The position numbers were made by a program, and so were the translations under genes. A DNA stretch of 64,000 bases from Polyodon spathula (lineage: Eukaryota; Chordata; Actinopteri; Acipenseriformes; Polyodontidae), in the NCBI RefSeq assembly GCF_017654505.1, contig NC_054572.1, positions 936,864 to 1,000,863 on the forward strand, read 5' to 3'. The stretch's first letter is position 1, and every line of letters starts with the position of its first letter. The notes beneath the pieces are model-generated. The model was not told the DNA's origin and made no database searches. It worked only from the letters and a program-made list of their open reading frames with translations. Positions 33,987 through 51,300 of this stretch are shown here, piece after piece.

Positions 33987-35568
33987 ATGAGAGCCCATCT
34001 AGGATATTTCCTCCTTCTCAGCCTTCTTCTGATTGCTGTGGTGCGTGGTCAGAGACGAAAACCTCCTAGACCAACAAAACCACAGAGGAGACCATCACCA
34101 CAGCCAGAGCCACAAGAGCCCACTGACTTCCCTCCGCCCATTTTGGGTCCTCCTTCTGTCTTTGAAGACTGCCCCAGGGAGTGTTACTGTCCCTCAGATT
34201 TCCCCAGCACCCTCTACTGCGACAGACGCAACCTGAGGAAGATCCCCATCATCCCACCCAGGGCCCACTATCTCTACCTCCAAAACAACTACATAGATGA
34301 GGTGACAGAAGAAGCCTTCAAGAATGCTACCGAGCTGAAATGGGTTAACATGGACAACAACCGGATCAAGAAGGTGGACCGCCAAGTCTTTGAGAAGCTG
34401 GAGAACCTTCTCTTCTTGTACATGGACAAGAACAATCTCCAAGAGGTGCCCAGTTTCCTGCCTCCCAACCTGGAGCAGCTTCGTCTGAGCAGGAACCAGA
34501 TCTCCAAGATCCCTGCCGGAGCATTTAATAAGCTGGAGAACCTGGCCATGCTTGACCTTCACCATAACAAGCTGAGCGACAGCGGCCTGGGCAAAAACAT
34601 CTTCAAGGGCCTCAAGAACTTGGTTCAGCTGAACCTGGCACACAACATTCTGAGAAAGATGCCACAGAACGTGCCACCTAACATCTACCAGCTGTTCCTG
34701 GATCGGAATAACATTGAGGACATTCCCAAAGATTATTTCAAAGAGTTCCCAAACCTGACCTTCATCAGGCTTAATTACAATCAGCTGACCGACAAAGGGG
34801 TGCCCAAGAGGATTTTTAACATCTCCACTCTGTTGGATCTTCACCTTGCCTACAATAAACTCAACAGTGTTCCCATGATTAATTCCAAGTTGGAGCAGCT
34901 GTATATCAACCACAATCATATCAAAAGTAAGTTCATAAGGCTTTTCCTTGCCTATGGGATGTTCTTGCTAGTAATGTAAAAGTTAATTTGTATTTTGGTC
35001 AGTACTTGAGATCTCCAAGTACCACCAACTGTCCAAGTGAATGCAGTTGTGCTGTAGGCTCACAGTGGCATCTTCTATCTTCCATGAATGACTTCTGGTG
35101 TCATTTTACTGTTCAGTAGTTAAACCAAGGGTTGATGTACTTTGTGGGCATGCTATGAGTCTGTTTCAAGTATCCAGGCTAAATTCCAATATTCATTCTG
35201 TTACCTAGTGTAACTGAGGAACTCACTAGCTAAAAGTGTGTCTACTTGACTTCGTTCCTCAGTTTGACCTTTGACATTTAGGACTTTTTTTTACTACTTT
35301 TTTCTTAATAAAAACCAGAAGAACTTGAATATTTGCACAGCCATATGCCAGGCAAGTAGTACAAGTCCTCATGAACACTGTTTTGTTTTTCTTTGCAGGC
35401 ATCAATGGCACAGAGATCTGCCCATATCCTATCATGACCATTGATATGAGTAATGAGGACAGTGTCCCTCGTCTGCGCTACCTGAGGATGGATGGGAATG
35501 CAGTTCAGGATCCCATTCCAATGGACCTGATCATGTGTTTCCGACATCTGAAATCAATCGTCATCTAA
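33987..35568 (+). CDS. PRELP: Prolargin / PRELP (369 aa, two coding exons)
   Basis: Coding exons are 33987-34926 and 35399-35568, joined by a phase-1 intron (AAA A|GTAAGT ... TTTGCAG|GC ATC). The upstream in-frame ATG at 33927 lies before the acceptor at 33975, so the start is the MRAHLGYF methionine. Features are a signal peptide (about 1-21), a basic proline-rich segment (residues 22-46, RRKPPRPTKPQRR) corresponding to PRELP's heparin/heparan-sulfate-binding N-terminus, CX3CXCX9C at C62, C66, C68, C78, about ten LRRs, and an ear-repeat C-terminus with INGTEICP and the MCFRHLKSIVI end. It closely matches mammalian PRELP (usual length about 380). It anchors basement membranes to collagen and is secreted. 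AATAAA at 36447 would give a 3' UTR of about 0.9 kb. Confidence 0.96.
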
Positions 35569-36470
35569 ACCACACATCCCTTCTGATTTCTAAGAAGCAA
35601 CAAACTTGTTTACTCTTGAAAACTTTCTCTGCTAAAGGCCAAGTGCCTTTGGAACTGTACTTCCCGAAACAGAAGCCTTTTGAGTGCATTGTGTATCAGA
35701 TATAAAAATTAAACAATGCAAGCAAACCACATTCATAAACAGCTTCACTCGTTCTGGAACCCAACTGTCTTAATATCTAAATTATTCTGAAAGTGTGGAC
35801 AACAGCCCATGCATTCATGAGCTTTATTTACTATTGTTTTTGTAAGTTTGTTTTTAATTTAAAAAAAAAGTAATGAAGATGTACTATGCTTTATTTCATG
35901 CCGTTTAGAAAACTTTGCAGAAACAGATGGCGTACAGTGGCCTCAACAGCAGGTTCAATCTGTACTGAAGTTGATTGGTATTTTAGTACAGTTTTCTATC
36001 TGCATTTCTAATGCAAAGCTGGACCTTAAAAGGTGTTTTACAAAAGCAACTTTCCTGAAAGACTCAAGTACAGTATAGTGCAGTAAGTAGCTTGCTTGAT
36101 GTTTAGCTAGAACATGTTCTGCACAAAATGAAAAACTAAAGTTTTCAGTGGTCAATTGTACATTAACAAGTGGAAGCGTTAGTCACTAGCTCTTAGTGAT
36201 GGCTTATTTAATCTCAGACTGTATATTTATAAAGGAGACTGGCTCTGTTAGATTGTATACATAGCTGAATGTTATGTAAAAATATTGTTAACTTGTCTGC
36301 ATAACAAATGGTCCTTGATCTCTTAGTGGGATGGAGCTTGGACCTACAGAAAACTTCTTCTTGTTTTTTTTTTATTTTTAGCACAACCTATATGCTAAAA
36401 ACAAGACTGCATATGACAGCCAGATCAAGCACAATATTAAAAATGAAATAAATAACACCTGAAAACTAGT
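35569..36470 (+). other. Likely 3' UTR of PRELP
   Basis: AT-rich non-coding sequence from the stop codon to the first canonical AATAAA (36447-36452). No open frame with coding character. The exact cleavage site is unknown. Confidence 0.5.
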
Positions 36471-37767
36471 GTTGGTTCAGCTTGGTTCGAGTATATAAGT
36501 ATTTCTGTTCTTGATTTGCATCACTGCAGGTAAATTTCTTTTGGGTTCTCCTACTGTATCTCATACTCATAATAGCCCACTCTTCTCTTGTGCGGTTGTA
36601 CTGTCATTCTCAGCAGATTACTCTCTACAATCCACAAGAGCAGCAGAATGAAAGTATAATGGATGGGATGTGGTTTGGGTTCAGCTGCTGTCACCTTACA
36701 TAAAGGAGCTAGAGATTCCGACCCCCAGCCTCCTGGTTTGTATTCAGGCTAACAGAGGGTACAGCCACCTGCAAGATTGCCAGATTGACCTCTCTAACAT
36801 GAAAGTGATGCAAAAGCAGTTTACTGTCCAGTAGATTATTATACTACTGGATCTGGGAATTACCCGCCCACTGTGATTCAGCATTTAATACTTCCCAGAG
36901 TATGAGTCATTTATCAGCACTTTAGAAAACCAGCAATACCCCGATAGGAGATCTGAGGCTGCCTTCTCTATATTACCAGCTGAACTAGCTTTCCTCTGGG
37001 TTCTGATATGACATTTCTGTGGACTTTTTTGTGACCCGCCTAGCTTTTCATTTTCTGAAGTTTGTAAATGGGAGGTAGTGGCTCTAGAGGTGGAGAATTA
37101 CTAATTCCATCCTTAAACACAATGGGAATGCCCATGGTAATTACAGTCCTTATCACGCATAATTAGAGAGCCACTAAATTCAGCTACACAGTGGTGACCT
37201 CATTCCTCGTTGTGTAGCTATTAGAATGATACTGCACTGCAACGATGGTGTCCAAATCACATTAAAGACCAACTGAAACTAGAAGATCAGAGCATCCTTT
37301 ACCTTTAAAGAAGATAGAACTAACCAGTTCCAGCGAATCTCACCCACGATGATGATAATAATCCTAGGTCTTGTATGCACATGTTAGAAGAAATTATGTT
37401 TTAAAGTTAATAATAAACAAAAATGTACACATTGCTATAAAGTTTTGGCTTGCGTCATGGTGGGGTTTGATAGAGAGGAAGGGGGCTGCAGTGTAAACTC
37501 CCCTGGCCATGCTTTTGAGAGTGGTCACCCCTTCACATTGACACACCTTTGAATGTCTCCTTCTGTGCAGCAGTCTTAAGAGTGCAGTTTGATGAAGGTA
37601 CTGTTTCAGTTGCAAACCATTGCGTCAACTTTATTTTTTTTTGTCTCGTCAAAGTGAACGTTTCCCCTTTTTTTCCCAATCTTGCTATTCACACTCATCA
37701 ACAGGAAGGGTTGGCAATTGAGATAGAGGGGCTTTGTACGGCCAGTTTCACTTCACTTCAGCATTTC
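36471..37767. other. Intergenic spacer between PRELP and the Ig receptor gene
   Basis: No exon or clear mobile element. Its right end should hold the promoter and 5' UTR of the receptor gene. An ACAGGAAGGG motif at about 37700, resembling an ETS site, lies about 65 bp before the ATG, but this is a weak clue. Confidence 0.4.
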
Positions 37768-41618
<3,851 letters not shown>

Positions 41619-41949
41619 ACTGGCCAATAGGACTGGGTCAATTCAAACTTGAAGCCAATTTAAATGATTGAAAATGACTTTGATTTAAGTAATGTGTTGT
41701 CGCTGTAAGAAGATTGTTTCAATACAATACTGCAAACAGCACTTTTGATCAATGGTATCAGAAATTGATTATAAGGGAATGGGATTGGTGAAAAAAAGGA
41801 ATTGACCCCAACCTTGCTGATAAAGCAGTGGTAATCAATAGAAAAATGCATATTTCCCCAATTATAATAGTATCCTTTAACAGACAGAAGAACACTTTTT
41901 TTGACTAATGCAATTGTCCTCTTCTTCAAAATAAAAAAAAAAATATATG

Positions 41950-42528
41950 ATTAATGAAAGCAGGAAGGCTACATTCTAAAATAATAACAGAATTAAAAGA
42001 CAAACCTGAGGCAAAAAGCCTGATGTCTGTTTAAAATTGTTTTGGCAGTTGAACTGACACACATCTGCCCCTTACTCTGCATGGACAACAAGTTCCATTC
42101 ATTCAAAGGTAAACCTAACTCAGGTGAATTCATTTACAGGGAACATCGAATACAAACTAGAAAGAGCACAAAGCATGGAAAAATAAAGTGTTTTCACTTT
42201 GTTTATTATTTATACAGAAATAAACAATTGTAAATGCAACATAATCAAATCAGCCCTATTCTTAGTTTGTACTACGCACTAGGTTGGATGTAAAATAATA
42301 AAAAAAAAAAAATACATTCAAATAAAAAAAATGAAAAAATCTGAAAAGGAAGAAGAATGGTGACTTGCACATATCTTCTGCAAGGCAATCTCTGATGTTA
42401 CTTGTATTGCTTGAGTGAATACACCCTCTTGTGGTGTAAATGAGACAGCTACAGTACGGGACTTCCAAAACATTAAACATTTTTTTGTCACCTTGGTTTT
42501 AGTCAGTTTAAAAAGGAGTTGCCATAGA

Positions 42529-42563
<35 letters not shown>

Positions 42564-43985
42564 AGCATTTTACTTCTGAACTGATTTGTGATTTTTAGAC
42601 TGGTTTCACAGTCTGATTATTACCAATCCTGTTTTGAGTAGAGTTACGCAGTGATGTAAGCATTAATACATCATATGCCATAAGTAACTAAAACACCCAA
42701 GTCTAACAGTATTTTAACACATCAGCCTCCCTGCGCACGGATTAGAATCTGCTCTGGTTACTGGTCTGCAGGTTCAGCGGTACATTATAATCGCTTTTCC
42801 TTGAGCAGAGTGTTTCAGGCAGTAATGCGTTGTTACAAAAAGGCTGGGTTTAATGAGGAGGAAAAAACACATCAATAAACGTCAGTGACCTATATTTGAA
42901 ATGGTACACACACTGTAGATTAACAAATATTTGAACAACCAATTAACATTGTTGATACAATCTAGCTTATCTTAAACTACTACACACAGAGAGACAGTAC
43001 AACAGGAGGCTGTGTTGTCCAGTAGTTAAAGGAAACGGCCTTGTAACCAGCAGGTCCCTGGTTCGAATGCCAGCTCAGCCACTGACTCACTGTGTGACCC
43101 TGATCAAGTCACTTAACCTCCTTGTGCTCAGTCTTTCAGGTGAGACTTTGTTACAGCTGATGCATAGCTCACACACCTTAGTCTCGTATCTTGAAAAGTG
43201 CTTTGTGATGGTGGTCCACTATGAAAGGTGCTATATAAAGATTATTATTACAACACCAGCTGATAATGTGCCTGTTTCTTTTTCAATTTGCGTGCTTCCA
43301 TTTAGCTGTAAGGATTAAGATGCCTGCTTAGTTTTAATCATGCCAACAGAAACGCGTGGTGTCTACTGTACAGTGTTGGGTAAAGTTACTAGGGTAAAAT
43401 CTGTTTCTTGTTATAAATGGATGGCAAACTTTGCATTCCAGCTTTGTAACGTTTTAGACTCCATAACTCCTGGCTATCACTTTGTCATAAAATACCATGA
43501 CAAGTAGGCTAAGGGTGGTGGCTCACTTGGGATTGATATTATTATGACTTCCAAGGGTGTTCAAGTTTGGCTGGTCTCATCCTGTAGTTAACCACCAGCT
43601 GTCTCCCACCATATATCTATATATATATATATTATATTTCTCCATATATTAGATATATATATATATAATAATATATATATATATATATATACTTCATATC
43701 CTACAGGTATACAGTATAGATGGGCAGTGGATTTCTGCCAATGATGCAGTATATTCAAGTTGGTTTTGCATGAACCTATCAAATCTGGAGGGGGCAAATG
43801 TAAAACATGTCAACAATAAAACGATTTCAATTACTATACACCCTGAAATAATAACGTTCCTGAAAATATTGCAAGCGTTTTCTTGTAACTCTTGCAATGG
43901 AGTAGGGATATCGACTTTCCAAAGGATCATCTTTATAATTATAGTATCGATACAATGTAACGTAGTGCCTTAACTGTAAAATTGA
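41950..43985. other. Non-coding block downstream of the Ig receptor gene
   Basis: No supported gene. Contains a poly-A run (about 42531-42562), SINE copy 2 (43007-43250) and an interrupted AT tract (about 43612-43690). Confidence 0.5.
43007..43250 (+). mobile_element. tRNA-derived SINE, copy 2
   Basis: The best-preserved copy here: A-box-like TGTCCAGTAGTTAAAGG, B box GGTTCGAATGCC, a MIR/CORE-like centre (TGACCCTGATCAAGTCACTT), the CAGCTGATGCATAGCTCACACACC block and an L2-type tail with ATT repeats. Confidence 0.9.
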
Positions 43986-44057
43986 CATAAGAGAGCCGCC
44001 CGCCGCGAAGTCACTGCCAGGCCGCTACTTACTGTAAAAAAAAAAAAAAAAAAAAAA

Positions 44058-44335
44058 ACTACATTCCCCATAATCCTTTGTCACTGGTGGCCCTGCTGTC
44101 ACAAGAGCACAGGTGACTCAAAACACAAGCTACGCTGTCACATCACGCAGAGCCGAAGGAAAACAAATACGACGGTGAACTTGGGAAACGGATCTGTTAC
44201 ACGCCTTTTTATTTATATTTTAGACCGACAAAGGCAGAACTGTAACTACCGGACAAGGAAACAACACTGTCCACGGAAAAATACTCAAGTGCTGCGAACT
44301 TGTACATAACTTTGCACTTTATGACCTTCAGCTGG
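44058..44335 (+). promoter_or_regulatory. Possible promoter and untranslated first exon
   Basis: ACTACATTCCCCATAATCC at 44058 resembles the ZNF143/SBS promoter motif. About 255 bp downstream is a near-consensus splice donor (CAGCTGG|GTAAGAG, exon end 44335) with no long open frame before it. This could start a plus-strand transcript of an unseen downstream gene. Motif resemblance is the only support. Confidence 0.25.
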
Positions 44336-45154
44336 GTAAGAGTTTTCCAATCGCATACAGTACGTTTCAGATGTATATATGTATGGGGGTTCGTTTCAAC
44401 TTCTGTTTTGACTCTAGAATACGGCCACTTACACCCGGACAAGAGACAAAAAAAAACAAAAAAATAGATATTATAGAACACTATCCATACAGAACCGCTT
44501 TCTGCGCATTACATTAGATGTACTATATTGGCAACACATGTTTTAAACTTCTTTAAGTACAGAACTGTAGTTACCGGGACCTTATTTTATAACAACGTCA
44601 AGGATATCAGTTCTCAGGACACGCACGACCCGTTCTCAGTTAACTTATGTTTTAATAATGTTTCACAACGTTGCCAGACTGTATCATTCACCAGAAGGTT
44701 CAGGAGCCGCAGTGATAATGGCTGCGGCGGTTCTGCCCATAACTTGCTGTTTGCGTAATGCAAGATATAAATAATACTACTCAGCTATTTATAGCGTTTT
44801 CACAGGATGGTTTCTGAAACACCGTTCATCGGCCGTGTGTTTTGGTTTAGATCTCCAGTTTGATTTTTACGTGTACATTGATGGTGAAACAGGAAAGTTA
44901 AAGGCCGGTATACCAATGCCCCCACTCCCGCACCCCCAGCAGCATCAGCGGGCACACAGCAGGGCGATTGGTCATCATCACAGGTTAGACTGACCTGTAG
45001 TAAAGGCGGAGAGAAAAACAAAACAGGCGTGTGTTTCAGGAGATACAGAGAAAGAAGAGAAGATACATTTAATAGAACACAATAATAAAACAAGCACGTC
45101 AAAGAAAAATAAAGTTAGAAAGCTTATTGTAAGATAATTTTGTAAATGTATGTT

Positions 45155-45166
45155 TTTATTATTATT

Positions 45167-45216
<50 letters not shown>
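45155..45216. repeat. (TAA)n microsatellite
   Basis: ATT then TAA tract of about 60 bp. Confidence 0.9.
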
Positions 45217-45217
<1 letters not shown>

Positions 45218-48200
45218 CACGTACCTGGTTCGTGTTTAGCCATATTTTTGTTGCTTGAAGAAAACATTTAGCCGATGGTTCAATTCGGAGAAGCTTGGAT
45301 GGAAGCGTCAGTAACAAGCTGCTTCTGGGGCATTGATTGCGTCACCCAGGTAAACCCGGCTTTATCACAAGCAGTGTGAAATCGCTTACCTGACCCGCAT
45401 GACACCTGGTCCTGACCCGGGTAGAGCATGCCAGTGTGAAAGGGGCTTTAGTTCGTCACATAAATACAATATCGTAGCACTTGCTCTTCTGTAAGGTTTA
45501 AACAGGTGGCCCTTGGACGATACACCCGTGGGGTATACCTTCGGCGTTGTGTGCGATTTCATACTGTAATTTATTTTCCAACAGAGCCTGTTTGAAATAT
45601 GTTCCCATCTCCTTAGGACTCTTTGAAATAAGCGGAACCATTTTAAATGGAAAATGCTTAATCCGACCACCTGGTTGTATTTGGATTTCTGCTTGGTGCT
45701 AGGTGGAGAAGTGGTGGTACGCATGATGTGTGTTGCAGCGGTCTTGTGGTGTAAGCGGCTGCTGCCTGTTTGTGTATTTCTCTTGTTTGTTTTGTGTCAA
45801 CTAGTCTCTATGACTCTGTACATGCGAATAGTTTAGGCTGTTCAACTCATACCCCAATGCATTCTGGTAAGTGTAGTTGTGCTGTGAAAGCTACCTGATA
45901 CAGGTGAAACATACCCAAGTGTGTTGGGGTGTGAGTTGAAAAGCCTGAACTGGCACAAACTGTTCTAGTGTACATGGAGTCATATAGTAACCCTAGTGTC
46001 AACCAACAGTAAAAGTGTGCCACTAAACTTATTTACACGGAATCAGGCAGATAAATTGCTGATTAATAAACTAACATTTACACAGGGTGTATGTAAAATA
46101 TGAAAACCCTCACTATTGTGGTAGTATCATCAGTCTTCCCTTTCGATGTGCATTTTGTTTTTATTCCTTGTAATGTGCTTTTAGTAGAGGCAGCAGAAAG
46201 CAGGCTTGTCTGAAACAACATATGACAATAATCAACTGAAGAACACACACAAAATTTACTGATTTGTTCGAGTTGTGTAACTTCAAAGGGGGTCTTATCC
46301 TCCTTCCTGAAAGAAGTAATGCTAATAGCATTCACCTGAGATCAACCAAGGGTTAGCAGGTAAAGCACTCTGCTGACTTTTAACTGCGTTCTTTGGCACC
46401 AAATAATGGCCCTCCCCAACCCAAGCACTGAACCCTGCAGTTAAACCCCAAAGACTGGAATAAAAGTGAAAGTACTATATATCTATTATTCCTCCATTTC
46501 ATACAGATGGGTTTAATTTGAGCAAATAGGCTTAAATTGGTGCCTCAAGTTTGCCAAATGCAATAAGTAATATTTTGCTTGGTCGTTTTAGGCAATTTCC
46601 TCTACGTTTGGTGTTTTTATTATAATTATAAAGATAATTATGTTTCAGTACTAGTCATTTATCTACAGAAGACCCAGCAGAGCAATTGAATGATCTATTA
46701 TTTTACGGCTTGGAGTTAATTACAATCTGTTATGTAAATCACAGGGCTTGCTGGCTGTTGGGCTGCTGCAGTCATTCAAAGATCGAGGCACACTATCGCT
46801 AGATGCACTATGAAACGTAGTGTGGGATGATTAAACTGTTTGGCCAAGGATCTCAACTTCTGGTCCAGCAGGAGCCTCCCTCAATTGAGGTGCAACTTCT
46901 GAACGGTCAGTCAACCAAGGCTGGGGAAGGCAGACCACTGATACCCCCCCAGAAGGGAGGCGGTGGGGAGCAGGGGAGAAAGACTCCTCCTGTACCTTAT
47001 ATGAAACTCCCCATGTGAGTTTTTCACCGTTAGGATGTGCAGCAAATTGTCATTGTGTATTGAAACTAGGTGAATGGTGCTGTAATGTAATAAACGGGTC
47101 TGAATTTCAGTGAGAAGTGGCTGGTGGTGTCTTTGTTACTGTAAGATCAAATGCAATTTCCTGGACCAGTAGTTGCAAAGTCACTGTGGTTTTGTCTTCT
47201 CATTTTGTTCTGTAATTTTCCTCAGCAAGATATTTGATTTTTTTTTTTTTTTTTTTTTTTTTGGTTTTGGTATTGCGTCTTTGTGCAAGCAAAGTTTAGA
47301 AATGTTAGTTTCACAGATACTGATTAGCACTAGTCTTGGGCGACCATACTCAAGGTAACATTTAGTAGTCAAATGTTAGTGCAAATCGTGTTTTCTGAAT
47401 ACAAGTTTAGATATCAAATGATACTGCATGGGGGGGAGGGGGGTATGCGTGTGTTATTGTATTTATTATTTGGAGGTGGGGGTTGGTAGCGAACTCTTAC
47501 TATTGGTGCCAGCATCGCATTCTTACACATCTAATCCCTAGGGTACATTCCTACGCTAAGAAGGGCAGCATTAAGTACGTTCATACACTGCCATGCAGCA
47601 AGGGAGCAGACTCCCAGGTCTGCAGATCTCTTTTTTTTTTGTTATTTCAAAAATCCCATAAAACAAAAGCAAAAAGCATAACCTTTTCTAAAAACTTTAT
47701 TTTATTAGCTCACACTAACTTAAATTAAAGCATGCGCTCCTGTTTTTTATCCTTGTATATTTTCCCTGTGATTGTAGATTTTTATTTATTTATTTATTTT
47801 TTTAAATCCACTTTGTTTAGTTCCAGTAAAGCTTTTGTCTCAGCCGGATGCTGTATAAATCTGATGATGTAAGCTACTGTAAAAAAAAAGAAAAAAGTAA
47901 GATTGTAAAAATCTCGGGTACCTTTTTTGATATTGCATGTTGTATACTCTTGGTGCATTGTAAATAATAATTATCACACTTTAAATCCACTTCAGTCTGT
48001 GAGTTGAAGCTCTTGCAGTAGGTAACTGGATGTTGCTGATGCACACTTATTGCTGAGAAACAAGCCCCGCTGTGTTGCACACTCATGTGAGCTCCATTCC
48101 ACTTTTCCCTCTGCACCCGGCAGTCTGTGCTAACTTGCTCTTACCTGCCTATTCTGGCATACAAGACACAGCTGCTGGGCCAGACTTTTGCAGCTATCCG

Positions 48201-48264
48201 TGAACTCTTTCACCCATGACTTCAACTAAGGGCTAGATCCTCATGGATTTGTATGATAACTCCC

Positions 48265-48393
48265 ATTGCATAGCAGTTTGATCCATTCCTGGTTTCACTT
48301 TGAGTTTAAGACGACACATTTGAGCTTGTCACTGTACCTATAGACTCATCAAACTCGTGGTAAAACCTGGTATACGGGAAACTGCTATGCAAT
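48265..48393. repeat. Short fold-back element
   Basis: ATTGCATAGCAGTTT (48265-48279) is perfectly inverted at 48379-48393. Weaker inverted similarity continues inward (TTCCTGGTTTCAC against GTAAAACCTGG). No coding potential; a MITE-like dispersed repeat is the simplest reading. Confidence 0.6.
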
Positions 48394-51300
48394 AGGAATG
48401 TTATTTCCATCCCTGATATTTGAATGCATTTTTGCAGAGTGTATCGACAAGTGTTTTATACTATTTTCTACATGACATGGTAAAAATAAAAGCTTGCTAT
48501 TCATGAAACTGTTTTTAAAGAAGACACCATTAGCTGTTATGAAGTAAAGCAATGACAGGGCCTTATTGCCTTGCATTTTAATGTCATTCAGGCCCTAGTG
48601 TTACTGTGTGTTTGTAATTTCGTACAGTAAATACTCTCTCCATAGATTCGTTTAAGTGCTGTGGTTTGTTTTTAACAAGCAGGGGCAAGAGTAAGCTTCT
48701 TAGTCTAGTGAACGGTGTAATGTGTTTTACAAGTGTTGTGTGTGTGTTATTGATAAGGAGAGGTAACCCCTGCTGACTTGGTGTAAATCATCCCCGACTG
48801 TTATTGATTTGCTCTTAACAAATAGTTTGTAGAATATGGTGTTCATGATTCATGGTATGGAAACAGAAAAAAAACAATAGAATAAATAGAAAGCAAAAAA
48901 AAAGAGAAGCAGGGAGGTACAGTTTTTTTGGATCCCAGTACTTGTGTGTCCTGCTATTTCTCTGACAGTCTGCTTCAAGCTCGCCACAAGTATCTATCCC
49001 AGTTCTCTGTGGCCTGACTGCCTGCTGTCCTGCAATGTTTACATAATCAAAAGGAGGACAGGGTTTTACACCACATTGTCCTGGCTACATTATATACTTT
49101 GATTGTAGCAGTGCACTTTTGATTGGAGCAATCGCAATGCAGAATATGCACTAAGCAAAAAAGGAAAAAAAAAGTGAAAGCCTTAATACAGTACAGAGTT
49201 TGCCTGAAGCACTACCAAACCACAGTTACAGCTGGTAGAATTTACTGACATGAACGGGGTGCTGTGATGGTTTGGAAAAGTTCCATGCAAGATACGCCAG
49301 GGTTTACCTGAATTTTGAATCTGCAACTGAAGATGTATTTCTATCTCTGGAGTAAAGCTGTAAAGGTTCAATAATATAACTGGAAATTAAAACCCTAAAT
49401 GTCTAATTTACTAATGTTCACAGTTTATAGCATCTTGATAATAATAGTAATAATAACAATCTTAATTTTTATTTCATAGTGGACCACGATCACAAAGTGC
49501 TTTACAAGATACGAGACTATCGTATGACCTGGAAACCACTGTAGTTGGTTATCAATAAAAATAACAGTATTCATTAAAAGGTATACACAGAAGGTTTAAG
49601 CATTTCATCTATTAAATATAGATTTGCAGCCCTGATTCGCCAAGACATTGTGTGGACTTACACACCCTGTGAATGTAGATCATGTTACTGAAAGACTTTA
49701 CAGTGTTACTGATATTCTTGTTACATGTATATTTACATAGTTGTTGCTGGGGTTTTTTTGTATATCTCGGTTACAATGCACACTTTAATATCTACAAATC
49801 CTGGCACCCTATCATATATACTTTTAAATTTTTTTTTTTAATTTAGTCCCTTCCAGACCGCTAGCATTGCTGGGTGGGAAACTCCCATACAGAGGCGGCT
49901 TGCCGGTTGATCTGCTTGATTAAACGCATTGCCCTCAGTGCGTGTGAGTGGCTGCTCGGCCGTGAAGTCATAAAATCCAGGTTCTGGATTCCTGTGTGTT
50001 TTGAACACGTCTCTCGCTCTCGCTGTTGTGTGGTTTCAGGCCTCCACCGAGAGCTATTTAAAGGAGGGTGACGGCGTCAGCCTTCAACCTAACTGGCATG
50101 CTGCAGGCGCGAGCCAGGGATGCTTCTGCGACTCTGTCAGTTAGCAACACATGAACTGCAGCAATATTTATTATAGTTCAGAGTGCAGGGAATTTGGCAG
50201 AGGTTTGCTCAATACAGTAGTTGTATTGAGTCTGAATATGAAGGGCCTTTATTTTTTAATAGGACTTACTACTTTCTTAAAAGTGTCTTGTATACAGTTT
50301 TAAAAATAGTTTGTACATAAGGTTGCAGCCTTTATAAGCTCATGCTGGCATATGGTGGCAAAAATGTGTCTGTTTAGGTAATGGTGTGAAAATAAAGACA
50401 TTGAGAAAGAGTCCAAACGTTTGGAATTGAATTGGATACGTTTCTTTTAGCATTACTTCAATAAGGGAGGCAGCTTGAGGGGCTGCGAATGAAAAAATTA
50501 TTTGGGGAATGTAAGCAAACTGGACACCCATCAGTACCTGCTCTCGTGTGGAGTAGAATGCACAGGAGGGTGGGTTATAAGAGTATTCAAAATGTTTCCA
50601 GGAATTCTATTTTATTAAACATTTCAAACATGATTGTGATGCACAGCTTCTTACCAGAAAAGAAACCTCATGATGACTGCTTGATTCAGAGTGTGAATGT
50701 TTTGTTTTTTGAATTGAAAGTGTGGAAAAGCAGTGCCGTGTTTTGTGTGGGGTGCATGTTAACCACGGGGGAAAGGGGAAGTTGTGTGCTAATGTCAAGC
50801 TGTTCAAAATGAGGAAGTGGGATCACATCACACTGTAAAGGTCAACATGCAATTAATACTACAACAAAGTATGGGCACTAGCAGATGCCTAAATCCCATT
50901 CCAGGCCCTTTTAACAATTTACCCCCCACCAGTTCCTTAAAAGCCACTTTACATTGTCATAAGTCCTCCGCTAAACGTCCCCAGTAATGGAGATATGTTT
51001 GTCACATTCTGAGAATTGCTCATCCGATTGTTCTTAAACTTGGTATGGACATTCCTTAACCCCAGTTCGGGTATCCTACTCTAGGTACTGGGCTATTCTT
51101 ATTCTTGGTTGGGATGACGTGCATGCCTAAATCATTACAAATTCTGTGGAAGTGTTTAATCTTGACTTACCAGTTTGCAGTTACAGTACTTATACCCCAG
51201 GAATTCAGCGCTGCATTCATGAAGCAGTCACAGGCTGAAGTCTCTGTAAGCATGCCCTGCTTGTGTTGTATATCAAAAGTAATCGCGCACCGATCTTGGA

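Noticed and set aside
37549..37767. Upstream in-frame extension of the Ig receptor start
   Set aside because: It would place about 70 non-hydrophobic residues before a clear signal peptide; the ATGATG at 37768 fits a secreted or membrane protein.
46827..47018. 63-codon Gly/Pro-rich frame
   Set aside because: No similarity to known domains, no flanking splice sites or conservation evidence.
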